NCBI RefSeq assembly: GCF_022698165.1
Contig: NZ_JALDAY010000002.1
Coordinates: 186,001 to 250,000 of the forward strand
DNA length: 64,000 nt
Source: Streptomyces cylindrosporus
GTDB taxonomy: Bacteria > Actinomycetota > Actinomycetes > Streptomycetales > Streptomycetaceae
Direction: 5' to 3'
Of this stretch, positions 35,390-43,218 are shown piece after piece. The position numbers and the translations under genes are program-made. Below the pieces are notes generated by a model. That model was not told the origin of the DNA. It worked only from the letters and a program-made list of their open reading frames with translations, and ran no database searches. Position 1 is the stretch's first letter; every line of letters begins with the position of its first letter.

Positions 35390-35690
35390 TCGGCGACGTC
35401 ACTGAGATGCTCATGCAGGGGAAGAGCGGCAGGTTCCACAGCGTCTCGTTGAGCCTGTCGTTGTCGGTGACGTCGGCGACGTTCACGTCCTCGTGGACGT
35501 ACGCGCCGTCCTTGAAGTAGAGCCGCGCGGTCAGCATGCGATGCCGGGTGCCGACGTCTTCAGGTGCGGATGAGCCACGCACCGTCCGGTTCGGAACAGA
35601 GACCGTACCGGCCGTCCAGCCACGGCCCGACGGCCGGTACACCATCGCAAATCCGCCACAAGCCATTGACCGGACTGGTGTTAGCGTTCA
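35390..35690 (-). pseudogene. Frameshifted gene remnant of unknown family
   Basis: On the minus strand two adjacent frames show coding signal. One ends GLCSEPDGAWLIRT at a TGA (35560-35562). The next frame continues LTARLYFKDGAYVHEDVNV...NETLWNLPLFPCMSISV down to about 35390, with nearly every third codon position G or C. After that the bias disappears into the TetR antisense without a stop. The simplest reading is one gene broken by a frameshift near 35565 and truncated at its end. I do not recognise the family. Confidence 0.45.
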
Positions 35691-35693
35691 CAC
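35678..35693. promoter_or_regulatory. LacI-type operator 1
   Basis: GTGTTAGCGTTCACAC is an imperfect 16-bp palindrome centred on CG. It matches the pattern TGTgAaCGtTcACA seen at 35819, 37718 and 40397. It lies ~130 bp before the first permease start, 7 bp after a TTGACC that could be a -35 box. Confidence 0.6.
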
Positions 35694-35818
35694 TCTCTTA
35701 ACGCCGCCGAAGTCGCTGCACGATCGAGACGTGATCCGCACATCATCGTCTTGGCTCGCCAGCGGCATCCTGTCGCATTCCCTGCCGCACCGAACGAGCC
35801 GCCCCCGACGGAGTTTTA

Positions 35819-35834
35819 GTGTGAACGTTAACAC
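35819..35834. promoter_or_regulatory. LacI-type operator 2, overlapping the first permease start
   Basis: GTGTGAACGTTAACAC is a 16-bp palindrome with one mismatched pair. It overlaps the candidate GTG start codon at 35821, so a bound repressor would act as a roadblock rather than block polymerase entry. Paired with operator 1 at 141 bp distance, it could also support a DNA loop. Confidence 0.65.
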
Positions 35835-36801
35835 TGTTGCCGACGCAGGCCGTCCATCGACTGGCCGAGATCTACCCCCGTCCAAGGAGCCGCCCCTGGA
35901 CAATGCCGCACCCCACCGCAGGAGGAACCGCATCCGCACCGCCGTGGAGGCGTACATCCTGCTGACACCCAGCCTGATCGGGTTCCTGCTCTTCCTGCTC
36001 GCGCCGATCGCCGGGGTCGTCGTGATCAGCTTCTTCGACTGGAACCTGATGGGCTCCCCCCGCTTCGTCGGACTGGCGAACTACCGCGAGATCGCGGGTG
36101 ACAGCGAGGTGTGGCGGGCGGTGCGCAACACCGTCTACTACGTGGTGCTGAACATTCCGGCGCAGACGGTCCTGGCACTGCTGCTCGCTCTGGCGATGAA
36201 CCGGAGGATGCGCGGCGGCAAGGTGTTGCGGGTGCTGTTCGTCCTGCCCTGGATGGCGATGCCGGTGGCCCTGGGCATCGTATGGAACTGGGCGTTCGAC
36301 CCGCAGCACGGCGTGATCAACCAGTTCCTGTCGCTGTTCGGCGTCGACGGCCCGGCTTGGCTGTCGTCCACGACCTGGGCGATGCCGGTGCTCGCCTCGG
36401 TGAACGTCTGGCAGTACACCGGCTACACCATGCTGTTCCTGCTGGCCGGCCTGCAGGCGATACCCGAGTCCTTGTACGAGGCGGCCGACCTGGACGGCGC
36501 GGGTCCCGTGCAGAGGTTCTTCCGGATCACTCTGCCGCTGCTGCGACCGTCGATGTTCTTCGTCCTGGTCACCAACACCATCGGGTCGTTCCAGATGTTC
36601 GACACGGTCTATGTGATGACCCAGGGCGGGCCCGGCGGCTCGACGGACACGATGAACTTCCACATCTACCAGCAGGCGTTCCAGCTGTTCCGCAGCGGCT
36701 ACGCCTCGGCCCTGGCGATGCTGCTGTTCGCCCTGATCCTGCTGGTGACGGCCGCCCAGGTCCTGTACTTCCGCAAGCGCACCGTCTACGACTTCAGCTG
36801 A
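35821..36801 (+). CDS. Sugar ABC transporter permease (MalF/UgpA type)
   Basis: This ~326-aa protein has about six membrane helices and the EAA loop YEAADLDGAGPVQRFFRITLPLLRPS that contacts the ATPase. Two starts compete: GTG 35821 (GGAG 7 nt upstream, inside operator 2) and, just before NAAPHRRRNR, a non-standard CTG at 35896 with a perfect AAGGAG 6 nt upstream. The first ~25 residues from the GTG lack family similarity. It forms the import channel with the next gene. No ABC ATPase is nearby, as is usual where MsiK serves several importers. Confidence 0.9.
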   Translation: MNVNTVADAGRPSTGRDLPPSKEPPLDNAAPHRRRNRIRTAVEAYILLTPSLIGFLLFLLAPIAGVVVISFFDWNLMGSPRFVGLANYREIAGDSEVWRAVRNTVYYVVLNIPAQTVLALLLALAMNRRMRGGKVLRVLFVLPWMAMPVALGIVWNWAFDPQHGVINQFLSLFGVDGPAWLSSTTWAMPVLASVNVWQYTGYTMLFLLAGLQAIPESLYEAADLDGAGPVQRFFRITLPLLRPSMFFVLVTNTIGSFQMFDTVYVMTQGGPGGSTDTMNFHIYQQAFQLFRSGYASALAMLLFALILLVTAAQVLYFRKRTVYDFS

Positions 36802-36815
36802 GGGCGGCCACCGTC

Positions 36816-37676
36816 ATGTCTTCGTCCATCACCTCTTCGTCCTCGATGTCGATACCCGCCGTCCTGCGCAGGTCGACGCTGTACGCGATCCTCCTCATCG
36901 GAGCGCTGCTGTCGGTCGGGCCATATCTGCTCACACTCAACGCCGCGTTCAAACGCCCGGCGGACCTGCTGTCGACCGACGCCTGGACCCCCGCGCACCC
37001 CGCCACGTTCGCCAACTTCGCCGACGTGTGGAACCAGTACGGGATGTCCTCCTTCCTGCTGCACACCCTCGCCGTGTCGGTGGTCGTCACCGCAGGTCAG
37101 GTGGTGTTCAGCGCGATGGCGGCATACGCGCTCGCCCGGCTGGAGTTCCCAGGGCGGGACTGGCTGTTCTGGGGCTACCTCGCCACGATGATGGTGCCGC
37201 AGATGATCACTTTGGTGCCGCTGTTCCTAATGATGCGCGACCTGGGCATGGTCGACACCTACGCCGGGCTCGTCCTGCCCACCGTCTTCGGCACCCCGTA
37301 CGGCGTCTTCCTGGTACGGCAGCACTTCATGACCATCCCCAAGGACCTTGAGAGCGCGGCCCGTATCGACGGGGCGACCACGTGGGGAATCTTCGTACGC
37401 ATCATGCTGCCGTTGAGCCGTCCGATCCTGGCCACCCTCGCCACCATCACGTTCATCAACACCTGGAACAACCTGATCTGGCCGCTGATCATCACCAACA
37501 GCGACCGCACCCGGGTGATCACCGTGGGCATCGCCGCGCTCCAGGGCCAGCACGCCTCCGATCTCCCGCACATCGTGCTCGCCGGAGCGGCGATCGCCCT
37601 GCTCCCCCTGATCGTCGTCTTCCTGGTCTTCCAGCGGCACATCGTCCGCTCCATCGCCCTCACCGGCCTGAAGTAG
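36816..37676 (+). CDS. Sugar ABC transporter permease (MalG/UgpE type)
   Basis: This 286-aa protein starts at ATG 36816, 12 bp after the first permease's last codon. It has six membrane helices, the EAA motif ESAARIDGATTWGIFVRIMLPLSRPIL and the family end FLVFQRHIVRSIALTGLK. It pairs with the first permease. A Ser-rich leader (SSSITSSSSMS) precedes the first helix, and ATG at the MSIPAVL position is an alternative start. Confidence 0.94.
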   Translation: MSSSITSSSSMSIPAVLRRSTLYAILLIGALLSVGPYLLTLNAAFKRPADLLSTDAWTPAHPATFANFADVWNQYGMSSFLLHTLAVSVVVTAGQVVFSAMAAYALARLEFPGRDWLFWGYLATMMVPQMITLVPLFLMMRDLGMVDTYAGLVLPTVFGTPYGVFLVRQHFMTIPKDLESAARIDGATTWGIFVRIMLPLSRPILATLATITFINTWNNLIWPLIITNSDRTRVITVGIAALQGQHASDLPHIVLAGAAIALLPLIVVFLVFQRHIVRSIALTGLK

Positions 37677-37717
37677 GTCCCCCTCCCCTCTCCCTACCCA
37701 CCTGTCGACTCCTTCGC

Positions 37718-37735
37718 CATGTGAACGTTCACATG
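37718..37735. promoter_or_regulatory. LacI-type operator 3 (perfect 18-bp palindrome)
   Basis: CATGTGAACGTTCACATG is perfectly self-complementary and is the best match to the regulon consensus. It lies 58 bp before the binding-protein start and 42 bp after the second permease stop. The binding protein therefore has its own regulated promoter. Confidence 0.8.
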
Positions 37736-37793
37736 AGCGTCGGGAGACGTACCCCCTGCTCCGCACGCCCGCACTCGAAGGGACACCCGAACC

Positions 37794-39137
37794 ATGTCCG
37801 TATCCGTCAGAAGAATCCTGGCCGGTGCCGCCACCGGCGCCCTCCTGCTCGGCCTCACCACCGGCTGCGGCTCCTCCGGCTCCACCTCCTCCGACGGCAC
37901 CGTCACCCTGCGGTACGCCATCTGGGACGCGGTCCAGAAGCCCGCTCTGGAGAAGTCGATCGCCGCCTTCGAGAAGCAGCACCCGAACATCAAGGTCAAG
38001 ATCGAGCTGAACGCATGGGCCCAGTACTGGAGCAAGCTCCAGACCCAGCTGGCCGGCCGGACCGCGCCGGACGTCTTCTGGGACCATGTGGCCTACTTCC
38101 CGCAGTTCGCCCAGCAGGGCGTGCTCGCCGACCTGACCCCGTACATCAAGGCCGACAAGCTGGACACCTCGGTCTACGATCCCAAGCTGCTGTCCGGCTG
38201 GGAGCAGGACGGCAAGCAGTACGGCCTGCCGAAGGACTGGGACACCATCGCGCAGGTCTACAACAAGACGATGCTGAAGGCTGCCGGACTGACCCAGGAG
38301 CAGCTGAGCGCGCTGTCGTGGAACACCGCCGACGGCGGCACCTTCGTCAAGGCGCTGCAGAAGCTGACCATCGACGAGAACGGCAAGCACCCGGACGAGG
38401 CCGGCTTCGACAGCAAGCACGTCAAGCAGTACGGCCTCGCGCTGGCCTCGCCCAACGGCCAGACGGACTGGTGGAACGCCGCCACGCAGAACGGCTGCAA
38501 GCTCCAGGACAAGGCGTGGGGCAAGTGGACGATCGACCAGCCGTCCTGTGTGGAGGCGATCCAGTTCATCCGGGACTTGCGGCTGAAGTACCACGTCGCG
38601 GTTCCCGCCTCGGTCACCAACACCCCGAACGGCGCCGCCCTGCCGCAGGTCATGGCCCGGAAGCAGGCCGCGGTGGTGTGGGACGGCAGCTGGGACCTCA
38701 ACGCGTACCAGAGTTCCATGCAGGACAACTTCGGCGTCGCCGAGCTGCCCTCGGGACCGGTCGGCAAGGGCACGGTCTACAACGGTCTGAGCAACGCCCT
38801 GTACACCGGCAGCGCGCACCCGAAGGAAGCCTGGGAGCTCGTGAAGTGGCTGGGCTCCGAGGAGTCCCAGAAGATCATCGTCGCGACGGGTTCGGTGTGG
38901 CCCGGCATCCCGACGCTCAACCAGGAGTTCGTGGACGTCTGGAAGAAGAAGGGCGTCGACGTCAGCGCCTTCTCGGAGGAAGCCGCCGGCACGACGACGG
39001 GCTACCCGCTCACCACGTCGTCGGCGACCTACAACATCAAGGTGCTGGACGCCTTCAACCAGGTCTGGCTGGGCCAGCAGTCCGCTCAGAAGGCCGCGGA
39101 GTCCGTGAACGAACAGTCCAACGCCGCGGTCAAGTAG
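37794..39137 (+). CDS. Sugar ABC transporter substrate-binding lipoprotein
   Basis: This 447-aa protein has a lipoprotein signal with lipobox LTTGC (Cys ~25) followed by a Ser/Gly linker. The mature part is a family-1 extracellular solute-binding protein (VTLRYAIWDAVQKPALEKSIAAFEKQHPNIKVKIEL, APDVFWDHVAYFPQFAQQGVLADLTPYIK, VWDGSWDL). Several Trp residues would stack on sugar rings. It captures an oligosaccharide for the two permeases just upstream. Binding proteins usually precede the permeases; here the order is reversed and the gene has its own operator. Confidence 0.93.
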   Translation: MSVSVRRILAGAATGALLLGLTTGCGSSGSTSSDGTVTLRYAIWDAVQKPALEKSIAAFEKQHPNIKVKIELNAWAQYWSKLQTQLAGRTAPDVFWDHVAYFPQFAQQGVLADLTPYIKADKLDTSVYDPKLLSGWEQDGKQYGLPKDWDTIAQVYNKTMLKAAGLTQEQLSALSWNTADGGTFVKALQKLTIDENGKHPDEAGFDSKHVKQYGLALASPNGQTDWWNAATQNGCKLQDKAWGKWTIDQPSCVEAIQFIRDLRLKYHVAVPASVTNTPNGAALPQVMARKQAAVVWDGSWDLNAYQSSMQDNFGVAELPSGPVGKGTVYNGLSNALYTGSAHPKEAWELVKWLGSEESQKIIVATGSVWPGIPTLNQEFVDVWKKKGVDVSAFSEEAAGTTTGYPLTTSSATYNIKVLDAFNQVWLGQQSAQKAAESVNEQSNAAVK

Positions 39138-39189
39138 CAGCCGCGGACGAGTAGCCTTAGCGACGACCAGCGACCAGGAGCCCACCACC

Positions 39190-40269
39190 ATGCAGGAAGC
39201 GTCCCCGGCCCGCCATGACGAGGAGCTGCCCCACGAGGGCACCGACCGGCACCGGTCGGTCAGCATCCTCGATGTCGCCAGGGCGTCAGGGGTCTCCCAC
39301 CAGACGGTCTCCCGTGTCATCAACGGCAGCCCGAGGGTGAAGAAGGAGACTCGGGAGCGCGTACTTCAGGCCGTCGAGGACCTGGGCTACAAGCCCAATC
39401 GGCTGGCCCGGGCCCTGGCCGGCGGGACCGTTCGCTCAGTGACGGTCCTGACCTCGGACACGACGCTGTACGGAGCGTCTCTGGCACTGCGCGGCATTGA
39501 GGAGGCGGCGCGCGGGGCGGAGTTCGCGGTGGCGGTGAGTGTTCTGGACGAGAACGCTCCGCTGACCCCGGACGACATCGCGGGCCGGCTCGCCCGTCCC
39601 GGTGAGCCTGTTTTGGTCATCGCGTTCAACGCACCCGGCGAACGCGCCTGGCGCGCCCTGCCGGTGGACTGTCCGGCGGCGGCCGTGGTGGAGCTGCCCC
39701 GGGAGGGGCACACCAGCACCCGGCCCGAGGCGTGGCTCGACGACCGCGCCGCGGCGGCGCAGGCCACCCGGTATCTGCTCGGCCTCGGCCACCGCACGGT
39801 CCACTACGTGGCCATCCCCTCCTCCACGGCCCGCGTCAGCCAGCGCGCGGGCGGCTGGCGACAGGCACTCGTGGACGCCGGCCGCCCCGTTCCGGAGCCG
39901 GTGGGAGGTGGCTGGAGCCCGCGATCCGGGTATCTGGCCGCCCGCTCCCTCGTCGCGGATCCGCAGGTCACCGCCGTGCTGTGTGGTAACGACGACCTTG
40001 CGCTCGGCGTACTTCGAGCGGCCCGGGAAGCGGGCCGGGACGTGCCCGGCGACCTGAGCGTCGTCGGCTTCGACGACGCACCGTACGCGGCGTTCACCCA
40101 CCCTCTCCTGACCACCGTCCGGCTGGACTTCGAAGGACTGGGGCGCGGTGCCTTCGCGATGCTGCACCGGTTGCTCGACCCCGAGAACGCACCTACACCG
40201 CCGCTGTGGGCCGAGCCCGAGCTGATCGTCCGCGAGAGCTCCGGCCCGGCACCACACCGCTCGGCCTGA
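39190..40269 (+). CDS. LacI-family transcriptional repressor
   Basis: This 359-aa protein has an N-terminal HTH and hinge (SILDVARASGVSHQTVSRVINGSPRVKKETRERVLQAVEDLGYKPNRLARALAGG, residues ~22-75). A periplasmic-binding-type sensor domain follows (GNDDLALGVLRAAREAGRDVPGDLSVVGFDDAPYAAFTHPLLTTVRLD). It lies between the importer and the glycosidases, whose promoters carry four matching palindromes (35678, 35819, 37718, 40397). It is the evident repressor, released by a sugar from the substrate polymer. Confidence 0.95.
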   Translation: MQEASPARHDEELPHEGTDRHRSVSILDVARASGVSHQTVSRVINGSPRVKKETRERVLQAVEDLGYKPNRLARALAGGTVRSVTVLTSDTTLYGASLALRGIEEAARGAEFAVAVSVLDENAPLTPDDIAGRLARPGEPVLVIAFNAPGERAWRALPVDCPAAAVVELPREGHTSTRPEAWLDDRAAAAQATRYLLGLGHRTVHYVAIPSSTARVSQRAGGWRQALVDAGRPVPEPVGGGWSPRSGYLAARSLVADPQVTAVLCGNDDLALGVLRAAREAGRDVPGDLSVVGFDDAPYAAFTHPLLTTVRLDFEGLGRGAFAMLHRLLDPENAPTPPLWAEPELIVRESSGPAPHRSA

Positions 40270-40396
40270 CTTCCTCCGGGCCCGCCTCACCCTCGTCCTC
40301 ACCTGCCCCCGCGCCGTACGTGTCCGGCGCGGCCGGGGCGCGCCTTCCGTACCCACCGTCAGCGACGGTGACGCCGCACCGCTCCCTCCGCGGGGG

Positions 40397-40412
40397 ATGT
40401 GAGCGGTCACAT
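40397..40412. promoter_or_regulatory. LacI-type operator 4, before the secreted glycosidase
   Basis: ATGTGAGCGGTCACAT has perfect 6-bp arms around GCGG and matches operators 1-3 in arms and length. It lies 58 bp before the glycosidase start. Confidence 0.7.
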
Positions 40413-40470
40413 CTCGTTCCCATGAGCCGTCCTCCCGCAGCGCGGCGGGAGGGGAAAGCCAGGTTCCTCC

Positions 40471-43098
40471 ATGTCTCCTTACCTCAACCCCCCGACGCCG
40501 GGCGCGTCACCGCCCAAGCGCGGAAGACTGACCCTCACCCGGGCTCTGCTCGCGGTCACCGCCCTCGTCGGCACGGTCCTTGCCGTCCCGCAGTCCGCCG
40601 AGGCGGCCTCCCAGACCTACACCGTGGACCTCGGCACAACCACGGGAAAGGTGCTGCGCGGTTCGAACGGCGCGCTCTACGGGCAGAGCGACGACGGCGT
40701 CCCCGGTGACAACCTGCTGGCCCCGTTGAAGCTCACCACCGGCTCCCAGAAGCCCCCGAACGGAGCCCAGCACCCCAACGGCGACATCCTGGACGTCGCG
40801 CCCTCGTTCTTCCGCAACGGCGGCGGCACGATGTACACGAACATCCAGGACATGTACTCGGCCTGGCCTTACCAGAACCTGGGCCTGAGCGACTACCTGA
40901 CCAAGGTCGACACCGCGGTCGACACCATCGAGGCGACCTCGTACGCCGACAAGGTGGTGTTCGTCCCCTTCAACGAACCCGACGGCAACTGGTACACCGG
41001 CCTCACCAGCTCGAACTCCACCACCTACGCCACCGCCCGCGACAGTTTCCTCTCCGACTGGAAGACCGTCTACCAGCGGATACGCTCCGACTTCCCCGGG
41101 GCAAAGATCGGCGGTCCGAACACGGCGGTCTGGAACCAGCGGTTGTTCGGCGACTTCCTCACTTTCGCCCGCGACAACGACGTCCTGCCGGACGTCTTCA
41201 CCTGGCACGAGCTGGATCCGTCGTCACTCGCCAACTACCGGGACCACTACACCACTTACCGCTCCCTCGAGAGTGCCCGGGGCATCAGCCCGATCACGAT
41301 CAACATCGACGAGTACGGCAACCGGCGCGACATGTCGGTTCCCGGCCAACTCGCGCAGTGGGCCGCGATGTTCGAGGACACCAAGGTCTACGCTCAGCAG
41401 CCGTACTGGGACATCGCCGGCAACATGGACGGCAACACCGTCCAGGCCAACATCCCGAACGGCTCGTGGTGGTTCTGGCGTTGGTACGCCGGGATGACGG
41501 GGCAGACCGTCAGGACGACTCCGCCGCAGGCCGACGTGAAGGACACGCTGCAGGGCATGGCCTCGCTGGACACCGGTCGCCGGCAGGCGCAGGTGATCGT
41601 CGGCGGTTCCGCCTCGGACACCGACGTGGTCATCGACAACATCCCGGGCGCCACCTTCGGCAGCAAGGTCGAAGTCACTGTCCAGGCCCTGGACTGGAGT
41701 GGCTACGAAGGTGCCTCCGCACCTCCGCGGACCATCTCCCGCACCGCGTACACGCCCTCGAACGGCTCCATCACCGTGCCGCTCACGGGCCTGAACGCCA
41801 TGTCGGCGTACCGCATCACGGTCACCCCGAACGGCGGTGGCACCGCGACGGCGCCGAGCGTGCCGTGGAGCGCGTCCTACGAGGCGGAGAACGCCGCCAT
41901 CACCAACGGCACCGTCGTCACCCAGGCCACCGGCGACAACTACGGCACCGCCCAGCGGTACGCCACGTCCGGCACCAAGGATGTCGGCTATCTGACAGCG
42001 AGCGACAGCAAGGTCGTCTTCGGTGTCAGCGTTCCTTCCGCCGGTACGTACAACCTGCGCGTCTTCTACGGCAACATGAACGGCTCGCCCTCCCAGCAGG
42101 TCCTGCGCGTCGACGGCGCCGACCCGAAGTTCGTCACCTACCCCTCCACGCTGAACTGGCAGTACCGCTCCACCGTCACCGTCCCGGTCACCCTGGGCGC
42201 CGGCAGCCACACCGTCTCGCTCGCGGTGACGGACCCGACGCTGGGCACCTCCAAGGGCCAGGTGACCCTCGACAAGATCGACCTCACCGCCGCCCAGAGC
42301 ACACCGGAGACGGTGTACGAGGCGACGTTCGCCGACATCAGCGGCAACCCGGCCTTCTCGTACGACTCCATCGGTGAGACCGGCACCGGCCGCCTGATCA
42401 TGACCAACGGGGACAAGGCCACTTTCGACGTGTACGCGCCGGCCGACGGCTACTACACCGTCAAGACCGACTACTCCTCGGCCGGTCACGGCACCACGCT
42501 GGCTCTCAACGGCAACTCCGTGGCCACCTACGGTTCGTCGGGCGGCAAGGCCACGACCTCCAGCACCCGGCTGTACCTCGCGGCCGGCGTCAACCGCATC
42601 GCGGTCGGCCCGGACAGCGGCACCATGCTCAGCCTGCGCGACCTGAAGGCGGCGGGCGCGGGTGACACCACCGGCGTGACCAAGTACGAAGCGGAGAGCG
42701 CCACCCTCGCGGGCCAAGCGAAGGCGCAGTCCGACAGCTGGGCCTCCGGCGGCAAGAACGTCGGCTACGTCGGGGGCGGCAGCGCGAACACGCTCACCTT
42801 CGCCAACGTCAGCGCCTCGGCCGCCGGCCGCTACACGGTCGTCGTCCACTACGCCCACAACGACCGGTCGGGCTCCGGCAATTACAACACCAACGTCATG
42901 TCCCGCACCGCGCAACTGTCGGTCAACGGCGGCACGGCCACCACGATGACCTTCCGCAACACCTACAGCTGGAACGACTACTGGGCGCTGCCGACCACCG
43001 TCAGTCTCGGTGCCGGCACCAACACCCTCAAGTTCTCCAACTCGTCCGCCTGGGCGCCCGACCTCGACTACATCGAGGTCGCCCCAGTGAGCGGCTGA
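40471..43098 (+). CDS. Secreted GH39-like glycoside hydrolase with CBM35/CBM6-type modules
   Basis: This 875-aa protein has a long signal peptide (cleavage near AEA-AS, residue 45). A (beta/alpha)8 catalytic domain (~50-370) has the clan-A acid/base Glu169 in VPFNEPDGNW and probable nucleophile Glu281 in ITINIDEYG. A beta domain (~375-455) is followed by three carbohydrate-binding-like modules: ~468-600 (starts SYEAENAAI), ~605-735 (starts VYEATFADI) and ~738-875 (starts KYEAESATL, ends DLDYIEVAP). It attacks a plant polysaccharide outside the cell. The linkage is not readable, but pairing with an alpha-galactosidase suggests a galactose-decorated substrate. Confidence 0.85.
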   Translation: MSPYLNPPTPGASPPKRGRLTLTRALLAVTALVGTVLAVPQSAEAASQTYTVDLGTTTGKVLRGSNGALYGQSDDGVPGDNLLAPLKLTTGSQKPPNGAQHPNGDILDVAPSFFRNGGGTMYTNIQDMYSAWPYQNLGLSDYLTKVDTAVDTIEATSYADKVVFVPFNEPDGNWYTGLTSSNSTTYATARDSFLSDWKTVYQRIRSDFPGAKIGGPNTAVWNQRLFGDFLTFARDNDVLPDVFTWHELDPSSLANYRDHYTTYRSLESARGISPITINIDEYGNRRDMSVPGQLAQWAAMFEDTKVYAQQPYWDIAGNMDGNTVQANIPNGSWWFWRWYAGMTGQTVRTTPPQADVKDTLQGMASLDTGRRQAQVIVGGSASDTDVVIDNIPGATFGSKVEVTVQALDWSGYEGASAPPRTISRTAYTPSNGSITVPLTGLNAMSAYRITVTPNGGGTATAPSVPWSASYEAENAAITNGTVVTQATGDNYGTAQRYATSGTKDVGYLTASDSKVVFGVSVPSAGTYNLRVFYGNMNGSPSQQVLRVDGADPKFVTYPSTLNWQYRSTVTVPVTLGAGSHTVSLAVTDPTLGTSKGQVTLDKIDLTAAQSTPETVYEATFADISGNPAFSYDSIGETGTGRLIMTNGDKATFDVYAPADGYYTVKTDYSSAGHGTTLALNGNSVATYGSSGGKATTSSTRLYLAAGVNRIAVGPDSGTMLSLRDLKAAGAGDTTGVTKYEAESATLAGQAKAQSDSWASGGKNVGYVGGGSANTLTFANVSASAAGRYTVVVHYAHNDRSGSGNYNTNVMSRTAQLSVNGGTATTMTFRNTYSWNDYWALPTTVSLGAGTNTLKFSNSSAWAPDLDYIEVAPVSG

Positions 43099-43122
43099 GG
43101 CCGATCCAGTACCCCTTCTCCA

Positions 43123-43161
43123 GGGGCCCCGCCGGGCCGTGAACCGGTCCGGCGGGGCCCC
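43123..43161 (+). terminator. Strong hairpin between the two glycosidase genes
   Basis: Perfect 13-bp arms GGGGCCCCGCCGG (43123-43135) and CCGGCGGGGCCCC (43149-43161) enclose a 13-nt loop. It lies between the GH39-like gene and the alpha-galactosidase. It may end the first message, reduce readthrough or protect the upstream mRNA. Confidence 0.7.
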
Positions 43162-43218
43162 GCACCGTCAACCGCGGCGGCCCTCCACCGCGACCCAGCG
43201 CCAGACCGAAAGGCGGCC

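Noticed and set aside
36111..36815. Upstream extension of the second permease
   Set aside because: It overlaps the first permease in another frame; the membrane protein begins at ATG 36816.
37227..39323. Nearly 700-codon minus-strand open frame under the second permease and binding protein
   Set aside because: It is antisense to genes with clear family motifs and has no ribosome site or recognisable domain; such frames are expected in DNA this rich in G and C.
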